This document shows, piece after piece, positions 1 through 12,727 of a stretch of 64,000 nucleotides of DNA. The translations under genes and the position numbers were made by a program. Position 1 is the first letter of the stretch. Every line of letters begins with the position of its first letter. Under the pieces are notes generated by a model. That model searched no databases. It was not told the DNA's origin and was given only the letters and a program-made list of their open reading frames with translations. Origin of the DNA: Osedax fenrisi (Eukaryota; Annelida; Polychaeta; Sabellida; Siboglinidae); NCBI GenBank assembly GCA_964019155.1, contig OZ025242.1, positions 2,054,694 through 2,118,693 of the forward strand, read 5' to 3'.

Positions 1-894
1 GCATGCAGTAGTCAGGTAGTAGTAGTAGGCAGGTAGTAATAGACTATAGTACACTATTACATTGTGATGATCACGTACTCTAAACAGGTATCGATGTCAA
101 ATTAAGGAAAAGGTGAATGACCAATATAAACGGATTTTTAAAAGCACGCTATTACCTCACAAACACGTACATTTCTTTACACGTATACACATACGCGCGC
201 ACGTACACGCGTACACACACGCACACACTCATACGTACACACTCACACACGTATGTGCGTGTGTACGTGACTACGTGCGAAGCGTGTGCAACATAATCAA
301 TGTATTGATTATATATATATATATATTACACATAACCTAACTAGTATACGAACTCGGCCCGATAAGTTAGAGATAGGTTGACCGGTTGATAGGTTGTTAG
401 TTGATAGGTTATTCCGTTATCCGAGGGTTATCAAGGGCGTGTCCTTGGTGGTACGTCCAACTCGTCGACATGCGCATCGACGCGAGTTCATAGTTCATGT
501 ATATTATTATATTCCGTGAGGTATCCGTATAGTAAATCTTAGATTATGTGTACCTTCATCTAGTTAGTAGGTCAAGTTGAGTTTTTATAGAAGCATCTTA
601 AATATATATATATATTAGATATGTTAAATGATTTGTTTATTATACACGTGACTATATACATCGTAGTTAAAGTTGTAGAATATCACCTATAGATGAGGGA
701 AATAGAAGGCCTATGCTATATGTATTGTAACGATAAGCCAACAGTGTAGAAGGAAAGCGTTTAAACTAGCTACTCATTCATTGAAGTGAATGATGTATGC
801 CTAACTCCGAATAGACCCATACATTGCTATCTCGATACATTGTGGCGTGCGTGGTGCTATATGCCCTTAAACGTATTATGCTAATGATGACCAC
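1..894. other. Gene-free AT-rich sequence
   Basis: No coding signal. It opens with short GTA-type repeats and has an alternating ACAC/ACGTAC-rich stretch around 183-262 and small (TA)n tracts near 309-326 and 602-614. Nothing else is recognised. Confidence 0.7.
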
Positions 895-1215
895 GTGATT
901 ATGCTAATGATGATAGCGATGATGGTTGTGATGTTGATGTTGATGTTGATGGTGATGAAGATGATAGTGATGGTGATATCGATGATGGTTGTGATGTTGA
1001 TGGTGATGCTGATGGTGATGAAGATGATAGTGATGGTGATAGCGATGATGGTTGTGATGTTGATGTTGATGCTGATGGTGATGAAGATGATAGTGATGGT
1101 GATAGCGATGATGGTTGTGATGTTGATGGTGATGCTGATGGTGATGAAGATGATAGTGATGGTGATAGCGATGATGTTGATGATGGTGGTGATGTTGATG
1201 ATGGTGATGATGATG
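895..1215. repeat. 63-bp GAT-rich minisatellite
   Basis: The motif GATGAAG recurs with its last base at 960, 1023, 1086 and 1149, an exact 63-bp period. Each unit is itself built of GATGNT triplets (GATGGT, GATGTT, GATAGC), so it is a higher-order repeat of a trinucleotide. One frame stays open because 63 is a multiple of three, but the product is Met/Val low complexity and is not a gene. Confidence 0.9.
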
Positions 1216-1612
1216 AATGTATATTACATTACATTCTTACAATGTTCGGTTTTCGGACTGTGAACTGTGCTTATAAATCAAGCGGCCTTCCATATAGATG
1301 TTAATTTGTTAGATTAAATAAATGTGTTTTCATTAATTTCATCACAATGATGATGATGATAATATTATGATTTGTTGAAGGTGATATTAGATTTATTAGC
1401 CGTTAAATAACTCTCTACATCGCACAGGCGCGCTAAATATATATTTAATTGTTATAACAACAATTAAGTTAGATAACTATATATATATATATATATTTAT
1501 AGTTATAACAGCCTGTTATTAACAGGTAGACATTCCGTGTATTGTTACAAACGTTTAGACTATAGTCAAACAGCAAATTGTTATAACAGCAAATCCGCAT
1601 CTATGCTATATA

Positions 1613-1648
<36 letters not shown>

Positions 1649-1859
1649 CGCTTTTATCTTATTTGAGTTTACACAGTAACATTTGACTACATCGGCATAC
1701 AGTTCGCATGACATCATTCATCGATACGTACATCACTACGTAACATATGTCACGTGATATAAGACATAATTCGTAAATCGAGCACTGTACACAGGGGTTA
1801 TAGTGGTTAAGAGGAGTTGTAACTTATAACTTATAACCCCTATTCACTTTTACACTATA

Positions 1860-1904
<45 letters not shown>

Positions 1905-2539
1905 GTAGACGTCATATCTCGCGAAGATTTAATTATCTCTGATACGCCCCCTCGACACGCCCCTATTATAAGTAACACACATACTGTACGACGTCGCACT
2001 GTCGTTAACAGTAGTCATAGCACACGTTTGATACATCACCTCGTCTACGCATGCGCAGTGAGGACATTTGTATGCGCATAGGTCGTCGGGTAATGACGGT
2101 CATGCGCGTAAATCACACGCGTCGAACATCTCAGCCTCCTCCTAGTCAAGGTAACGGTTGCGTAACCATCTCGATAGGTTAACAATGCCGGCATTGTTGT
2201 TCGCCTACACATAGTAGTGCGGCCACCCTACTACATCACTACTACAGTACTACTAGATCACTACAACAACATGCCATAGGGCACTTCAGTAACTACAGTC
2301 TCTACTACCACTACTACCATTTCTACAGTCACTACTACCACAGCAGAGGTACAACGGTGTCGACCAGCTCGTAAACAAAGCTCGTACACACATGATGTAA
2401 TACCCACCCTCACAACCACCCTCACAACCACACCGACCACACTAACATCGATGAACCATACCTATTGTCCATGTATTACAGGCGTGCGACGTTTACACAT
2501 ATATGTGGTATATATCTCGTAATAAGTAGCAACATTATT
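1216..2539. other. Gene-free region with TA tracts and CTA-rich stretch
   Basis: Contains (TA)n runs near 1477-1495, 1615-1647 and 1864-1898, a small inverted repeat AATTGTTATAACAACAATT near 1446-1464, an NRF1-like site (ACGCATGCGCAG, 2047-2058) in a CpG-richer patch, and CTA/CCA trinucleotide-rich sequence at about 2215-2345. No gene seen. Confidence 0.6.
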
Positions 2540-3057
2540 GTACCCTGTATACATATAACGTACACATATTGTACACTGTATACACATATTGTACACTGTA
2601 TACACGTAACGTACACATATTGTACACTGTATACACATATTGTACACTGTATACATATAACGTACACATATTGTACACTGTATACATATAACGTACACAT
2701 ATTGTACCCTGTATACACGTAATGTACACTGTATACATATAACGTACACATATATAACGTACACATATTGTACACTGTATACATATAACGTACACATATT
2801 GTACACTGTATACATATAACGTACACATTATTGTACACTGTATACACATATTGTACACTGTATACATATAACGTACACATATTGTACACTGTATACATAT
2901 AACGTACACATATTGTACACTGTATACATATAACGTACACATATTGTACACTGTATACATATAACGTACACATATTGTACACTGTATACACATATTGTAC
3001 ACTGTATACATATAACGTACTCATATTGTACACTGTATACACGTAATGTACACATAA
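2540..3057. repeat. 31-bp minisatellite with 20-bp variant
   Basis: Tandem copies of a 31-bp unit containing CATATTGTACACTGTATA and CATATAACGTA, mixed with a shorter 20-bp form lacking the CATATAACGTA part. The core TGTACACTGTATAC is nearly self-complementary, so either strand can fold. Open frames across it (Tyr/Cys/Val rich) are repeat artefacts. Confidence 0.92.
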
Positions 3058-3527
3058 TGCGAGCGTGTGTATGTGTATGTGTATGTGTATGTGCGTGTGC
3101 GTGTGTGTTGCATTGATAACACCACTCAAATAATAATATATTTGTAAAAACTCTTTTTGTACTCCTCATACTTCCGAGGTATATATATATATTATATTTT
3201 CCTCATCTGTACATAAATCTCACATTTCAAATGTATTTACACACGCACACATACGCGCATACACACGCGCCCACACATAAGCTCGCACACACGTCTAGGC
3301 ACGACGTGCAGGTGATTAAGCCGGTGATAACGGTGGCCACTCGGACAATGTATCACAATGTATCGGGTCACACCACACACCGGTCACACCACACACCGGT
3401 CACACCACACCGGTCAAGTGTAATATCGATAATCGTCACATGGTCATGCGTGTAGGCGCGCGTGTGTGTGCGCGTGTGTGTGTACTATAGTTACGTGGTT
3501 ATAGTATGTGTATAGTAGTCGTGACCC

Positions 3528-3958
3528 TATAGTATCACCGTAACAATCACTACTACCACAACCACCACCACTACTACCATCACCACCACCACCACTACTA
3601 TCACTAATACCACAACTACCACCACCACTACTACCATCACCACCACCACCACTACTATCACTAATACCACATCTACCACCACCACTACTACCATCACCAC
3701 CACCACCACTACTATCACTAATACCACAACTACCACCACCACTACTACCATCACCACCACCACCACTACTATCACTAATACCACATCTACCACTAATACC
3801 ACAACTACCATTACCACTACCAACACAACCACTACCACTACCACCACCACCACCACTACCACTGCCACTACCAACACAACCACTACCACTACCACCACCA
3901 CCACCACTACCACTGCCAATACCACTACCACCACCACCACCACTACCACTACCACACT
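3528..3958. repeat. ACC/ACT-rich compound minisatellite (57-bp then 51-bp period)
   Basis: Trinucleotide-derived array. CACTAATACCACA recurs every 57 bp (about 3602, 3659, 3716, 3773). A second block repeats CAACACAACC at 3821 and 3872 (51 bp). The long poly-Val-like frame on the minus strand is an artefact. Confidence 0.85.
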
Positions 3959-4306
3959 CCCTCTCTCCAGTGACCGAGTAATACGTATATACGCTGAACC
4001 TCCCGAGTCATATGTTGCTGTGGTCACAGTGATACTTATGGTAGATGTAGTGGTAGATGTAGTGGTAGATGTAGTGGTGGTGATGGTGGTTATGATGGTG
4101 GTGGTGATTTATAGAGATAAGAATATCTATCAGTATGTCCGTATGTCTGTATGATCCATAACTTCTATACCTCGAGGGTAGTGATGTATGTAGTGATGTA
4201 TGATGTAATGTTAGAGGTACACTCATTGTTACCTTACACCCCTAAAGTATTGTCTCAGGTACATGTCACGTGATCTCGTAATAATGACCTCTGCTGTCTA
4301 TATATA

Positions 4307-4348
<42 letters not shown>

Positions 4349-4469
4349 TAAATATATATATGTATATATGTATATGTATATATATATAATATATATATAT
4401 TGACATACTGTTACGCGATGTTAATTACAATAGAACGTTATCACGACACGATTATACATATTAACAAAC

Positions 4470-4508
<39 letters not shown>

Positions 4509-4751
4509 TATGTATGTGTATGCATATGTACACTATGTGTACATAAGATAGCTAGATTAAACACGCGTACAACGTCGTACGCTGATTACGTTACAGCCGA
4601 TTACGCAATACATGGACGGGGCCTTAACGCGCGTCACGTGACTTCACATATCTCTCTCTCGGACGATACGTCTCTGTCACGTGACCGTTATGTTATGTTT
4701 CCGTGACCAGCCTATAGATACGTGCTAACTAGGTAACTATATGTAACATCT

Positions 4752-4752
<1 letters not shown>
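3959..4752. other. Gene-free region with TA tracts
   Basis: Holds GTG/GAT-rich sequence (4030-4110), long imperfect (TA)n at about 4297-4400 and 4473-4505, and three CACGTG sites (4266, 4636, 4676). No gene seen. Confidence 0.6.

Positions 4753-4811
<59 letters not shown>
4753..4811. repeat. (CA)n microsatellite
   Basis: About 29 uninterrupted CA units, followed by degenerate ACGTAC/ACAC sequence to 4920. Confidence 0.95.
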
Positions 4812-4813
<2 letters not shown>

Positions 4814-4927
4814 AACGCATATGTACACGGTATGTGGTACACGTACACACATACGTACACAGATACGTACGAATACACGCGTGCGAATAGAGCTAGGCAC
4901 ACACACACACACACACATACACGCGCG

Positions 4928-5342
4928 CTAAGGTGGAGTGAAATATATGTTTTTTCGAAAATTGATATTGACTGGTTACGGTTAATAAGAGGAAGTACTT
5001 ATAAGTATAAATCCGAAGTTTTGTTTAAAACTGATACCTGCAAGGTATTACGATATCACCTAGAAGTCTAACATGGGGTAGATAGCATGTTTCAACATTG
5101 AGGCCATAGGAATCAAATTCAATCGATTTTTGTGAACGTATACATTATTCAAATGTAATGAAAGTGAAGTATATGGTTAATAAGCATGACTATAGCAGTA
5201 TTTAACAAACAAAAAATTGAAAAAAAATAATATTTCTATTTTTCCTAGTAAATATAGGAATAATATTTATAAATTTAATTAATTATAAATACTTTATATT
5301 AATAAAACGACTTAATTATTAATTATTTACTATTTTATATAG

Positions 5343-5375
<33 letters not shown>

Positions 5376-5939
5376 GTTACTATATATATAATATATATAT
5401 ATGATATATTTATTGATATACCACAAAAACTTAACTTATTTAACAAAATAACGATTTAATTATTAATTATTTACTATTTTATATAGTCATATATATATAT
5501 ATATAATGCTACTATATATATAATATATATATATGATATATTTATTGATATACCACAAAAACTTAACTTATTTAACAAAATAACGATTTAATATTATGAA
5601 ATATATCCAATTATATAAATGTGCCTAGAATTTTTTTTTTTACATATTTAAAAAAAAAAAAATGCTATCTTATGTGGAAATATATATTTTATGTGATTTT
5701 AATTTTTTACGCATATCCAGACATTATTAGTAATTTTTAACTCATTTGTTAGCGTAAATATTTTTGATATAGCGTTTTATAGTGTATAATATAGTATATT
5801 ATGGTATAAAAAGCGTACTAGGTTCTAGTATACCATAAATTATAAAACCTATACCAAAATGTTTGTCATTCAATAAGCTATAGGTTGCAGACCAGGTGTT
5901 ATACGTTTTTGAAAATTTTTGAAAATCACTCCACCTTAA
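4928..5939. mobile_element. Non-autonomous DNA transposon flanked by TTAA-like target
   Basis: The ends are inverted: CTAAGGTGGAGTGA at 4928-4941 and TCACTCCACCTTAA at 5926-5939. The four outermost bases fit a TTAA target duplication (CTAA/TTAA, one changed). The family would then be piggyBac- or Kolobok-like, but no transposase is present. The interior is about 1 kb, very AT-rich, and contains an internal tandem duplication. Both outer flanks are CGCGCGC, so either the repeat extends further or the element landed in a CG run. Confidence 0.6.
5308..5584. repeat. Tandem duplication inside the TTAA-flanked element
   Basis: Two copies (5308-5452 and 5453-5584) share TTAATTATTAATTATTTAC, a (TA)n tract, and ACCACAAAAACTTAACTTA. 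They differ mainly in length of the (TA)n, 144 versus 132 bp. Confidence 0.85.
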
Positions 5940-6114
5940 CGCGCGCACCTCGAGAACGATGCTTGACCGTAGTGGTCAACTATTGCATAACCGCGCTATA
6001 CCACCTGACCGACGACCTATTACTTACGTTAAGTGGGCCGATGTACAACGTCACTATTACGTAAGTCGGGGTTAGCGATGGTACGGTGGTTAACGGGTTA
6101 ATAACCGTTACGCA

Positions 6115-6343
6115 CTAGCGATGCGGTAAATGATGACAGTTAATCTATGCATCGGTACACTCTCAGTTACCTAAAGACTCGGCTAGGCTAGGGCTAGTTT
6201 GATTAGAGTATCGGCTCGGCTCGGCTAGGGCTCGTTTGGTTAGAGTCTCGCCTCGGCTAGGGCACGTTTTATTCCGAAAATTAAAGCATCGCCTCGGTGT
6301 CAATAACTAAAAGTCTCGGCTCGGCATTAATTACATCACTAGT
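6115..6343. mobile_element. hAT-like MITE, copy 1
   Basis: Imperfect terminal inverted repeats CTAGCGATGCGGTAAAT at left and TTACATCACTAG at right. The interior repeats CTCGGCT and GGGCTCGTTTGGTTAGAG. A second copy with the same ends and interior is at 26633-26810. TIRs of the form TAGTGATG are common in hAT elements. No transposase and no clear 8-bp target duplication. Confidence 0.55.
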
Positions 6344-6962
6344 ACACACAGTATATCAATACAACTACTATCATATGTTGTGTTAACGCCCAGGTTGATA
6401 TAGAAGGCTTATTGATATTATCCAGATATCAACATGCCAGTAGATGAACGAATGTAATATATATATATATAAAATAAACTAAAATAATTTATAATAACTA
6501 TATGCTGTGTATACAAATAATGTATACAATGTATACAACCTGTGTACAGTGTATTTCCGATTGGTATACAATGTGTACAATACATATGACCGTAGTCCTA
6601 CGGTGTATCGTAATGTGGACGATTGTCAGACTTATTTAATACAGTCGACATATTTATATATAATTATGTACAAATCTATCGGAGTCTTTACGCGAATCGT
6701 AGGTCGAACCGTCAATGCTACAAAAGTGTGTACACTTTATAACGAATGCGCACTTTAGTGTGCGTTCGTGTGTGCGTGTGGCCGATTCGCTCTATATGTT
6801 ACGTAACTTACGAGGGGCGTGGCTTACGAGTGGCGTGGCTTATTATTTAGCGGCTATATGGCACGTGACAATTATCATGTTTAGCCATAATTATTACACT
6901 TGTTACCCCATTTGATGATAATATTAAATTAATATTATGTATATATATGTATGTACATAATG

Positions 6963-6967
<5 letters not shown>
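6344..6967. other. Gene-free region
   Basis: AT-rich with a (TA)n near 6458-6470, scattered GTATACAATGTATAC palindromic words at 6505-6580, and a repeated GAGGGGCGTGGCTTA / GAGTGGCGTGGCTTA pair at about 6811-6842. No gene seen. Confidence 0.55.

Positions 6968-7016
<49 letters not shown>
6968..7016. repeat. (TA)n microsatellite
   Basis: About 24 uninterrupted TA units ending four bases before a SINE 3' fragment. Confidence 0.95.
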
Positions 7017-7019
<3 letters not shown>

Positions 7020-7020
7020 A

Positions 7021-7116
7021 GCATCTTCGAAAATACATTAGAGCCATATATGCATATATGGTTATACATGAACATTCATCTAAGTTATTGGATGGGATGA
7101 AAGGACTTCACCAAAA
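7021..7116 (+). mobile_element. tRNA-SINE, 3' fragment (copy E)
   Basis: Matches the 3' third of the SINE family defined at 30021-30285: CATTAGAGCCATATATG, TTCATCTAAGTT and GATGGGATGAAAGGACT are all present in order. The tRNA head and central part are missing, as in a 5'-truncated retroposition product. The left edge abuts a (TA)n tract. Confidence 0.8.
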
Positions 7117-7160
7117 TAACAAAATTAAAATAACACTAGGGTAGTGTCCGATGCAGTGTA

Positions 7161-7262
7161 GTGGTCAGTACAGCATAGTGGTCAGTACATCATAGTGGTC
7201 AGTACATAATAGTGGTCAGTACAATGTACTGGTCAGTACAATGTAGTGGTCAGTACAATGTA
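7161..7262. repeat. 17-bp minisatellite, six copies
   Basis: Six consecutive 17-bp units of the form STGGTCAGTACANNNTA, with variation confined mostly to the last five bases. Confidence 0.92.
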
Positions 7263-7833
7263 TTGCTGGTATATTTTATATTGTTTATACATGTTTAAAT
7301 CAACATATTTCTGCCATATCTCCCGGCTGTTCGGGATTATTATAACAGAGTGCGATATAGTACTAACGTAATACATAAACACACACACTCACACACGCAC
7401 ACATACACATACACACACACATACCTGTAAAACACATGCGATCATACACAAATATGCCGATAGTTCTGGTTTGGGAATCATAATTCAGCATAACTGAAGA
7501 TTATATCGAAGCATGTCTTCTATTTAAATATGAAGTGTTATATATAGGTTAATTGATTAGTAACAGTATTAAAAGTTATATTATAGTAGTAATTTACTAA
7601 TTTATTGTTTCAATCGAACCGAGATATAATAAATATGACAATATCTACGGAATTTTCTTGATTTTTTTACCTTTTCTGAACACTGAAAATTTTATAAAAT
7701 TCGCACAGAAATTATTAATTAATAATGCGGTACACTTTTATATTCTTGCGTATTTAATAGATTAATTTTAATATCGAAATATTATACCCCACAAAAATGT
7801 TGTTCTCGATAATTATTAACATTGATCCTGCCG

Positions 7834-7869
<36 letters not shown>

Positions 7870-9128
7870 TAATATATCTAGGTTACAATTAATATTTATA
7901 CATGAATTCACATTAACGTTATTAATATTTTGTGAAGCCGAGCGAGTCAATCCGAGAGGTACGTTTACGGTATCCATAACAACCGTAACAATAACAACAA
8001 CAACAACAACAACAACAATCACCGACGATAACAATCAAACACATCGGCCATCGCGCACTACTATAGTACCTATAGGTCAATTCGGATAGAGAGAAAGAGA
8101 GAAAGAGAGAGAGAGAGAGAGGGAGATAGAACGAGTGAGAAATAGAAAAAGAGAGAGAGAGAGAGATAAATAGAGAGAGATAGAGAGATAGTGCTAGAGA
8201 GAGAGAGCTATATTAGATTCACTGGGTATTACGTAATAATTAACCACGCTCGTAGCACATACATTTCCTCGGATAATACATGTATAGTAAGCTCTATCAT
8301 TTTAATACTTATATACCCTAATTATTCCAGGCCATGAAGCCATAGTGTAAGTTATCTATGAAGACAACATACACACAGCCTATAATGTCCGTTATTTTCG
8401 ATGCGCCAGGTCCTAGAAGTTTATCATTGGTAGATAGGAAAAGTAACATGTGAAAAAATAAAAATAATGAAAATGGAGTTTTCCACACATTTAATAACAT
8501 TAACAAAACAATTACTTACAGTGTACATTGTACAATGTACACTGTGCATTGTACATTGTACATATATCTTACACGTGCGTGAATATGTGTACACGCATCA
8601 TGGTAGTCATTAGACCCCTATACATGTCAGTAATCCCTAACTTATAGGCTATAAATAGAATATAATATAACCGATATACTAGTATCGGGGGGGGGGGGGA
8701 TCGAATGTTTTATAGTAGTGTTATCGTACGATATACGACCGCTAGTCAATATAGTATCGCTCTAACACTACCCTATCACGTATCTATCTCTCCTTCTCTA
8801 CTCGTATCTATATCACCCCTCCCTCTGCCCTCCATCCCATATGGACCGCCGTTCTCGCCGGCCACTATGCCGATATGATAATTGCTTCCGGCTGCGCATA
8901 CGGTTACATAATCTCGTTACGCGCATGCGCGATATATCACGATATGTAGGCCGCGGTGCAATAACGGAGCCGCCGTCCGGTGGCAGCACTATGTATCGAG
9001 GAGGAGCGACGTGTAAGCGGAAGCGGTACCGGCTACTGATGTAATGTTGCGTAAAGCGTATTGCGTAATGGAGAGCCGTGGCTACGTTGCGTAATAGAGC
9101 GACTGAGTGACGTAAGAAGTATTCGCTG
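7263..9128. other. Gene-free region with GA tract and CpG patch
   Basis: Contains (TA)n 7836-7865, (CAA)n 7993-8018, a (GA)n-rich purine tract at about 8093-8210, GTACATTGTAC-type palindromes at 8520-8562, a poly-G of about 12 at 8688-8699, and a CpG-rich patch (8840-9060) with GCGCATGCGC (8921-8930). No credible gene: the short open frames lack family motifs. Confidence 0.55.
8921..8930. promoter_or_regulatory. NRF1-type palindrome GCGCATGCGC
   Basis: Perfect core of the NRF1 consensus within a locally CpG-rich patch. It may be a CpG promoter, but no transcript start or gene is visible next to it. Confidence 0.35.
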
Positions 9129-9134
9129 CCTTTA

Positions 9135-9431
<297 letters not shown>

Positions 9432-9558
9432 GTTATATTGTTGTACTGTGTTTAGTAATAGCCTGGAGTTCATGTTTTATTTCGATAAAAAAGTATGATA
9501 TTATATAAAATGGGTCATTATCATATCTAACTCTATACTTAAAAGCATTACTATATGC

Positions 9559-9585
9559 AAATAAACGTATAATATACGTTTATTT
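9559..9585. repeat. Perfect 12-bp inverted repeat (hairpin)
   Basis: AAATAAACGTAT, three-base spacer, then ATACGTTTATTT. Could form a short hairpin or cruciform. No U-tract, so not a terminator-type signal. Confidence 0.7.
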
Positions 9586-10160
9586 ACACCTGGATGTAAA
9601 CCTAGGTATAAATGTAACCACTAAGTAACCTCTAGGTAACCTATAATTATACTTATAGTTATATTAAATATTATTGGGTACACAGTTATATAACATGGTA
9701 CGGTAGATATCCACCCTAAGTCGCCACATATATGTGGAAATTTAAAAACGACCTATTTGTCCATATTTAGGTACCATTAAATGATAAGCTATTTACCATA
9801 TTAAAGTACCATTTGAAAACTAGCTAGTGTACCATTCGAAACTGAGCTAAAGTATCATATACTATGCCCTGCATGCTATAGCCTTCATGGTATAGACCCG
9901 AGCCTTGGCTGATTCATCATTCGTAGGGTACGCAAGCGATATTATCGCGTATCGGATGCATTACGTAATAAGGTCGATAATCGATACCATTGTAGTTAGC
10001 GATGACGTAACGTAATGGACTTGCGGTGCACCGGTTAAGTAGAATTAAACGTAAGCCGATCACCGTCCACATCGAACTACTCCGAATATTATTAGCCAAT
10101 GAAATGCGCGCATTCAACGGCGCCAATAATAAGTAATACCGTCAGTTCAAGTACTATACC

Positions 10161-10172
10161 AAGATGGCGGCC
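10161..10172 (+). promoter_or_regulatory. YY1-like motif AAGATGGCGGCC
   Basis: Full match to the YY1 core AANATGGCGGC, which in animals often sits at or just downstream of a transcription start. The surrounding 9930-10180 is moderately CpG-rich. No open reading frame of note follows. Confidence 0.35.
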
Positions 10173-10912
10173 AGTAACGCCGTAAAGGCGTACTGTTTAA
10201 TATAAAGTGGGTTTCGGAACACAAATAACAGAACGATTTTATAGCCCGATATCGTCTAGTATAAAAATCAGACAATTTCGGTGTGAAAGGTTATCGGGTA
10301 GGTCGATGCCATATGTGTAGTTTATATATAAATTCTTATTATCTATATTATTATATATTATATTTATATTATCTATATCATATTCTTATTCTATATTTGT
10401 ATAGCCCGATATAGGGTTATAAAAAGTAAGTCGTGTTATTCATTCGGTTGTAAAGTTAAGTGATAGGGATACACATTCGAGTGTTTGAGCCGGTTGTGTG
10501 GATATCAAAGAAGGTGAGGGGGGGTAATTAAATAATGTATCGATAATACGCACCGATAGAGGGAGGTACTAGTCGTCGGGCCTAATCGCGTGTTAATATT
10601 ACGCGCGATGTTATGATGCAGACGCGTACACGAAGGGGGCGTGTCGAACGGGGGGGGGGGGGGCGTGTCGCTTAAATAACCGCCCGGAAATAGATCACCG
10701 GATGATGGATACAACGTTTATATTGGTTAATTATGATAGTAGTAAATCATATGTTGTGTACGTAGGCGTGCGCGTGTAGGTGCGCTCGTAGGTGCGCTCG
10801 TTCGTGTTTACACCTATGTAGATTAGCAGATTTCCCTACATGGTAAAAGGAAACATATTTGCATATAATAGCATGATATATACATCAAATAAACATAGCA
10901 GTTTACAATATA

Positions 10913-10916
<4 letters not shown>

Positions 10917-10965
<49 letters not shown>
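10917..10965. repeat. (TA)n microsatellite
   Basis: About 24 TA units with one phase slip at the left end. Confidence 0.95.
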
Positions 10966-10971
<6 letters not shown>

Positions 10972-11472
10972 ATGTTATGCTTTTATGCAAATATGTGTTC
11001 TATATATAAATTGTATTATTTAAAATATGCATATACACGCATTTAAAAAATAAAATATAGTTGGATAAATAAATTTACCATAATCTATAAATGCGCTTTC
11101 CGTTGTATAACATGAATCCTTGCATAATTACCATGGTAACTATTCAAATCGCTCACTATAACCGTTGCGTAAGTATATAGGTCAGTATCGTTGACCTCTA
11201 AGTACGACCTCTATAGTAGGCTAGATAACATACTATGTCGGTGACATTTATGTGCGGCGTCGTTGATGGCGACATTTCAGTGTTTCGCGTACATATGTGT
11301 GCGTGTGTGCGTGTGCACCCGCGCGGGTTTACACACGTTATGGTGCGTGTTTTCAATATTCGCACAATTTATCGGAATATCGTTATCTATATGTATAATT
11401 ATCTACGGGTGGGTTTATTTAACCACGTGGTTTTTATGTGCGAGATTATAATAATTAGAATACATCTATCCG

Positions 11473-11524
<52 letters not shown>

Positions 11525-12031
11525 ACATATCTAAACACCACACTGGTCACGATGAAATGGGGTCATTCGGTAAGTACATATCTTGACCACTATAGTGTTC
11601 ATTGACCAGTGGTCAGTGGGCGATGTCCTCAACACCAACATCGGTCAATATCCGACTGTATAATACCTCGTAAGAATGTTCTAGCGTCCTTGTAAGGTAC
11701 CCTATAGGATAGAACCTATACCCTGTAGGGTACACGTGTATGTGTTATACATTGTGTTGGAGAGCGATAGGTGTAGGCTGTATGTTTCCACCAGCTATTC
11801 CATATCCATTATTCTCTCCGTGTATACGTGTTTATACGCATGCTATTATATCTACTACATATATATATATATTCTGTAGTATGCTATCTATATACTATAT
11901 TATACTATAGTATACTACCTATATACTATAGTATACTATCTATATATAGATAGGTTGGAAACATACATCAATAAAAGCTGTAGCAATCATTCTATCATAG
12001 TTATTAATAGTTATATATATATTGTTTTTTT

Positions 12032-12275
12032 TTGGTAGAGTCCTTTCATCCCATCCAGGAAATCAGATGAAGTTTTCACTTAAAAATATGGTCTAATGTC
12101 CCTTCGAAGTCGCTCTCATGTTAAGGTATCCATGGTTTTAACGAGAGCCGATCATTTATGTATACACAATTATATAAGATATATCTTCTAAATATTATTA
12201 TAATGGTCCGGACGGGACTTGAACCCGCGTCCTACTGCTTGTGTATCTGACTCCTTAGCCAACTGAGCCACACAG
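12032..12275 (-). mobile_element. tRNA-derived SINE, full-length copy A
   Basis: On the minus strand it starts with a tRNA-like head (12275 to 12205) carrying a pol III A box TGGCTCAGTTGG (12259-12270) and a perfect B box GGTTCAAGTCC (12215-12225). A body follows with ATCGGCTCTCGTTAAAACC and CGACTTCGAAGGGACATTAG, then the 3' motif GATGGGATGAAAGGACT near 12040. Copies B-E in this window share the body. The head resembles a tRNA rather than 7SL or 5S. The pol III promoter looks intact; transcription depends on the RT of a partner LINE for mobility. Confidence 0.88.
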
Positions 12276-12279
12276 GTAA

Positions 12280-12315
<36 letters not shown>

Positions 12316-12404
12316 TATTAAATATTTTATTTTATTATATATTTTATTTATTTGTATCATATATATATGTAAACAGGAAGTCATAAGGTTAAATACCTCG
12401 AAAA

Positions 12405-12500
12405 TCTTCTGAACATTTTATTTGTTCTTTTATTGTTTTTTTCTTTCTCTCTTGCAATGATTGCAATAATACAATAAATCTTATCTTATCTTATAATATT
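12405..12500 (+). repeat. Possible LINE 3' end with (ATCTT)n tail
   Basis: CAATAATACAATAAATCTT followed by short TATCT repeats resembles the 3' terminus of non-LTR elements. No coding part is recognisable upstream. Tentative. Confidence 0.35.
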
Positions 12501-12554
12501 ATAAAATTATTATTTATTTATAACTATTATCTATAATGAAACTTATCATGTTAA

Positions 12555-12639
12555 TAAATGGGTAATTGTCTCGATAAGCAACACTTCTTCTACAATTACC
12601 TTGGCATTGCCTAAATCTGATAATAATAATAATAATAAT

Positions 12640-12670
<31 letters not shown>
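12555..12670 (+). mobile_element. Stem-loop retroposon with (TAA)n tail, copy 1
   Basis: A 9-bp perfect stem, GGTAATTGT (12561-12569) with ACAATTACC (12592-12600), is followed by CTAAATCTGA and a (TAA)n then (TA)n tail. Related copies are at 14402-14540 (plus) and 55403-55478 (minus). The tail and short length suggest the 3' end of a retroposon or a small SINE. Confidence 0.6.
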
Positions 12671-12677
<7 letters not shown>

Positions 12678-12727
12678 TTATATGCGTGTGTATTTAAGTT
12701 ACTAAGTAGTAGTATTATATATTGTTA

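Larger units (their letters stand above)
9432..12031. other. Gene-free region with scattered repeats
   Basis: Includes a short hairpin (9559-9585), repeated GTACCATT words at about 9770-9840, a YY1-like site (10161), poly-G (about 10651-10662), (TA)n at 10917-10965 and 11474-11523, and palindromic TATAGTATACTA words at 11870-11950. No gene seen. Confidence 0.55.

Noticed and set aside
3527..4027. 166-codon poly-Val-like frame
   Set aside because: Reading of the ACC/ACT minisatellite.
8318..8506. 62-codon minus-strand frame with a hydrophobic start and a possible AG acceptor inside
   Set aside because: No family motif, no matching donor, and base composition like the surroundings.
12205..12275. 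Functional tRNA gene
   Set aside because: The tRNA-like head is joined to the SINE body seen in other copies, and the acceptor stem is not convincingly paired.
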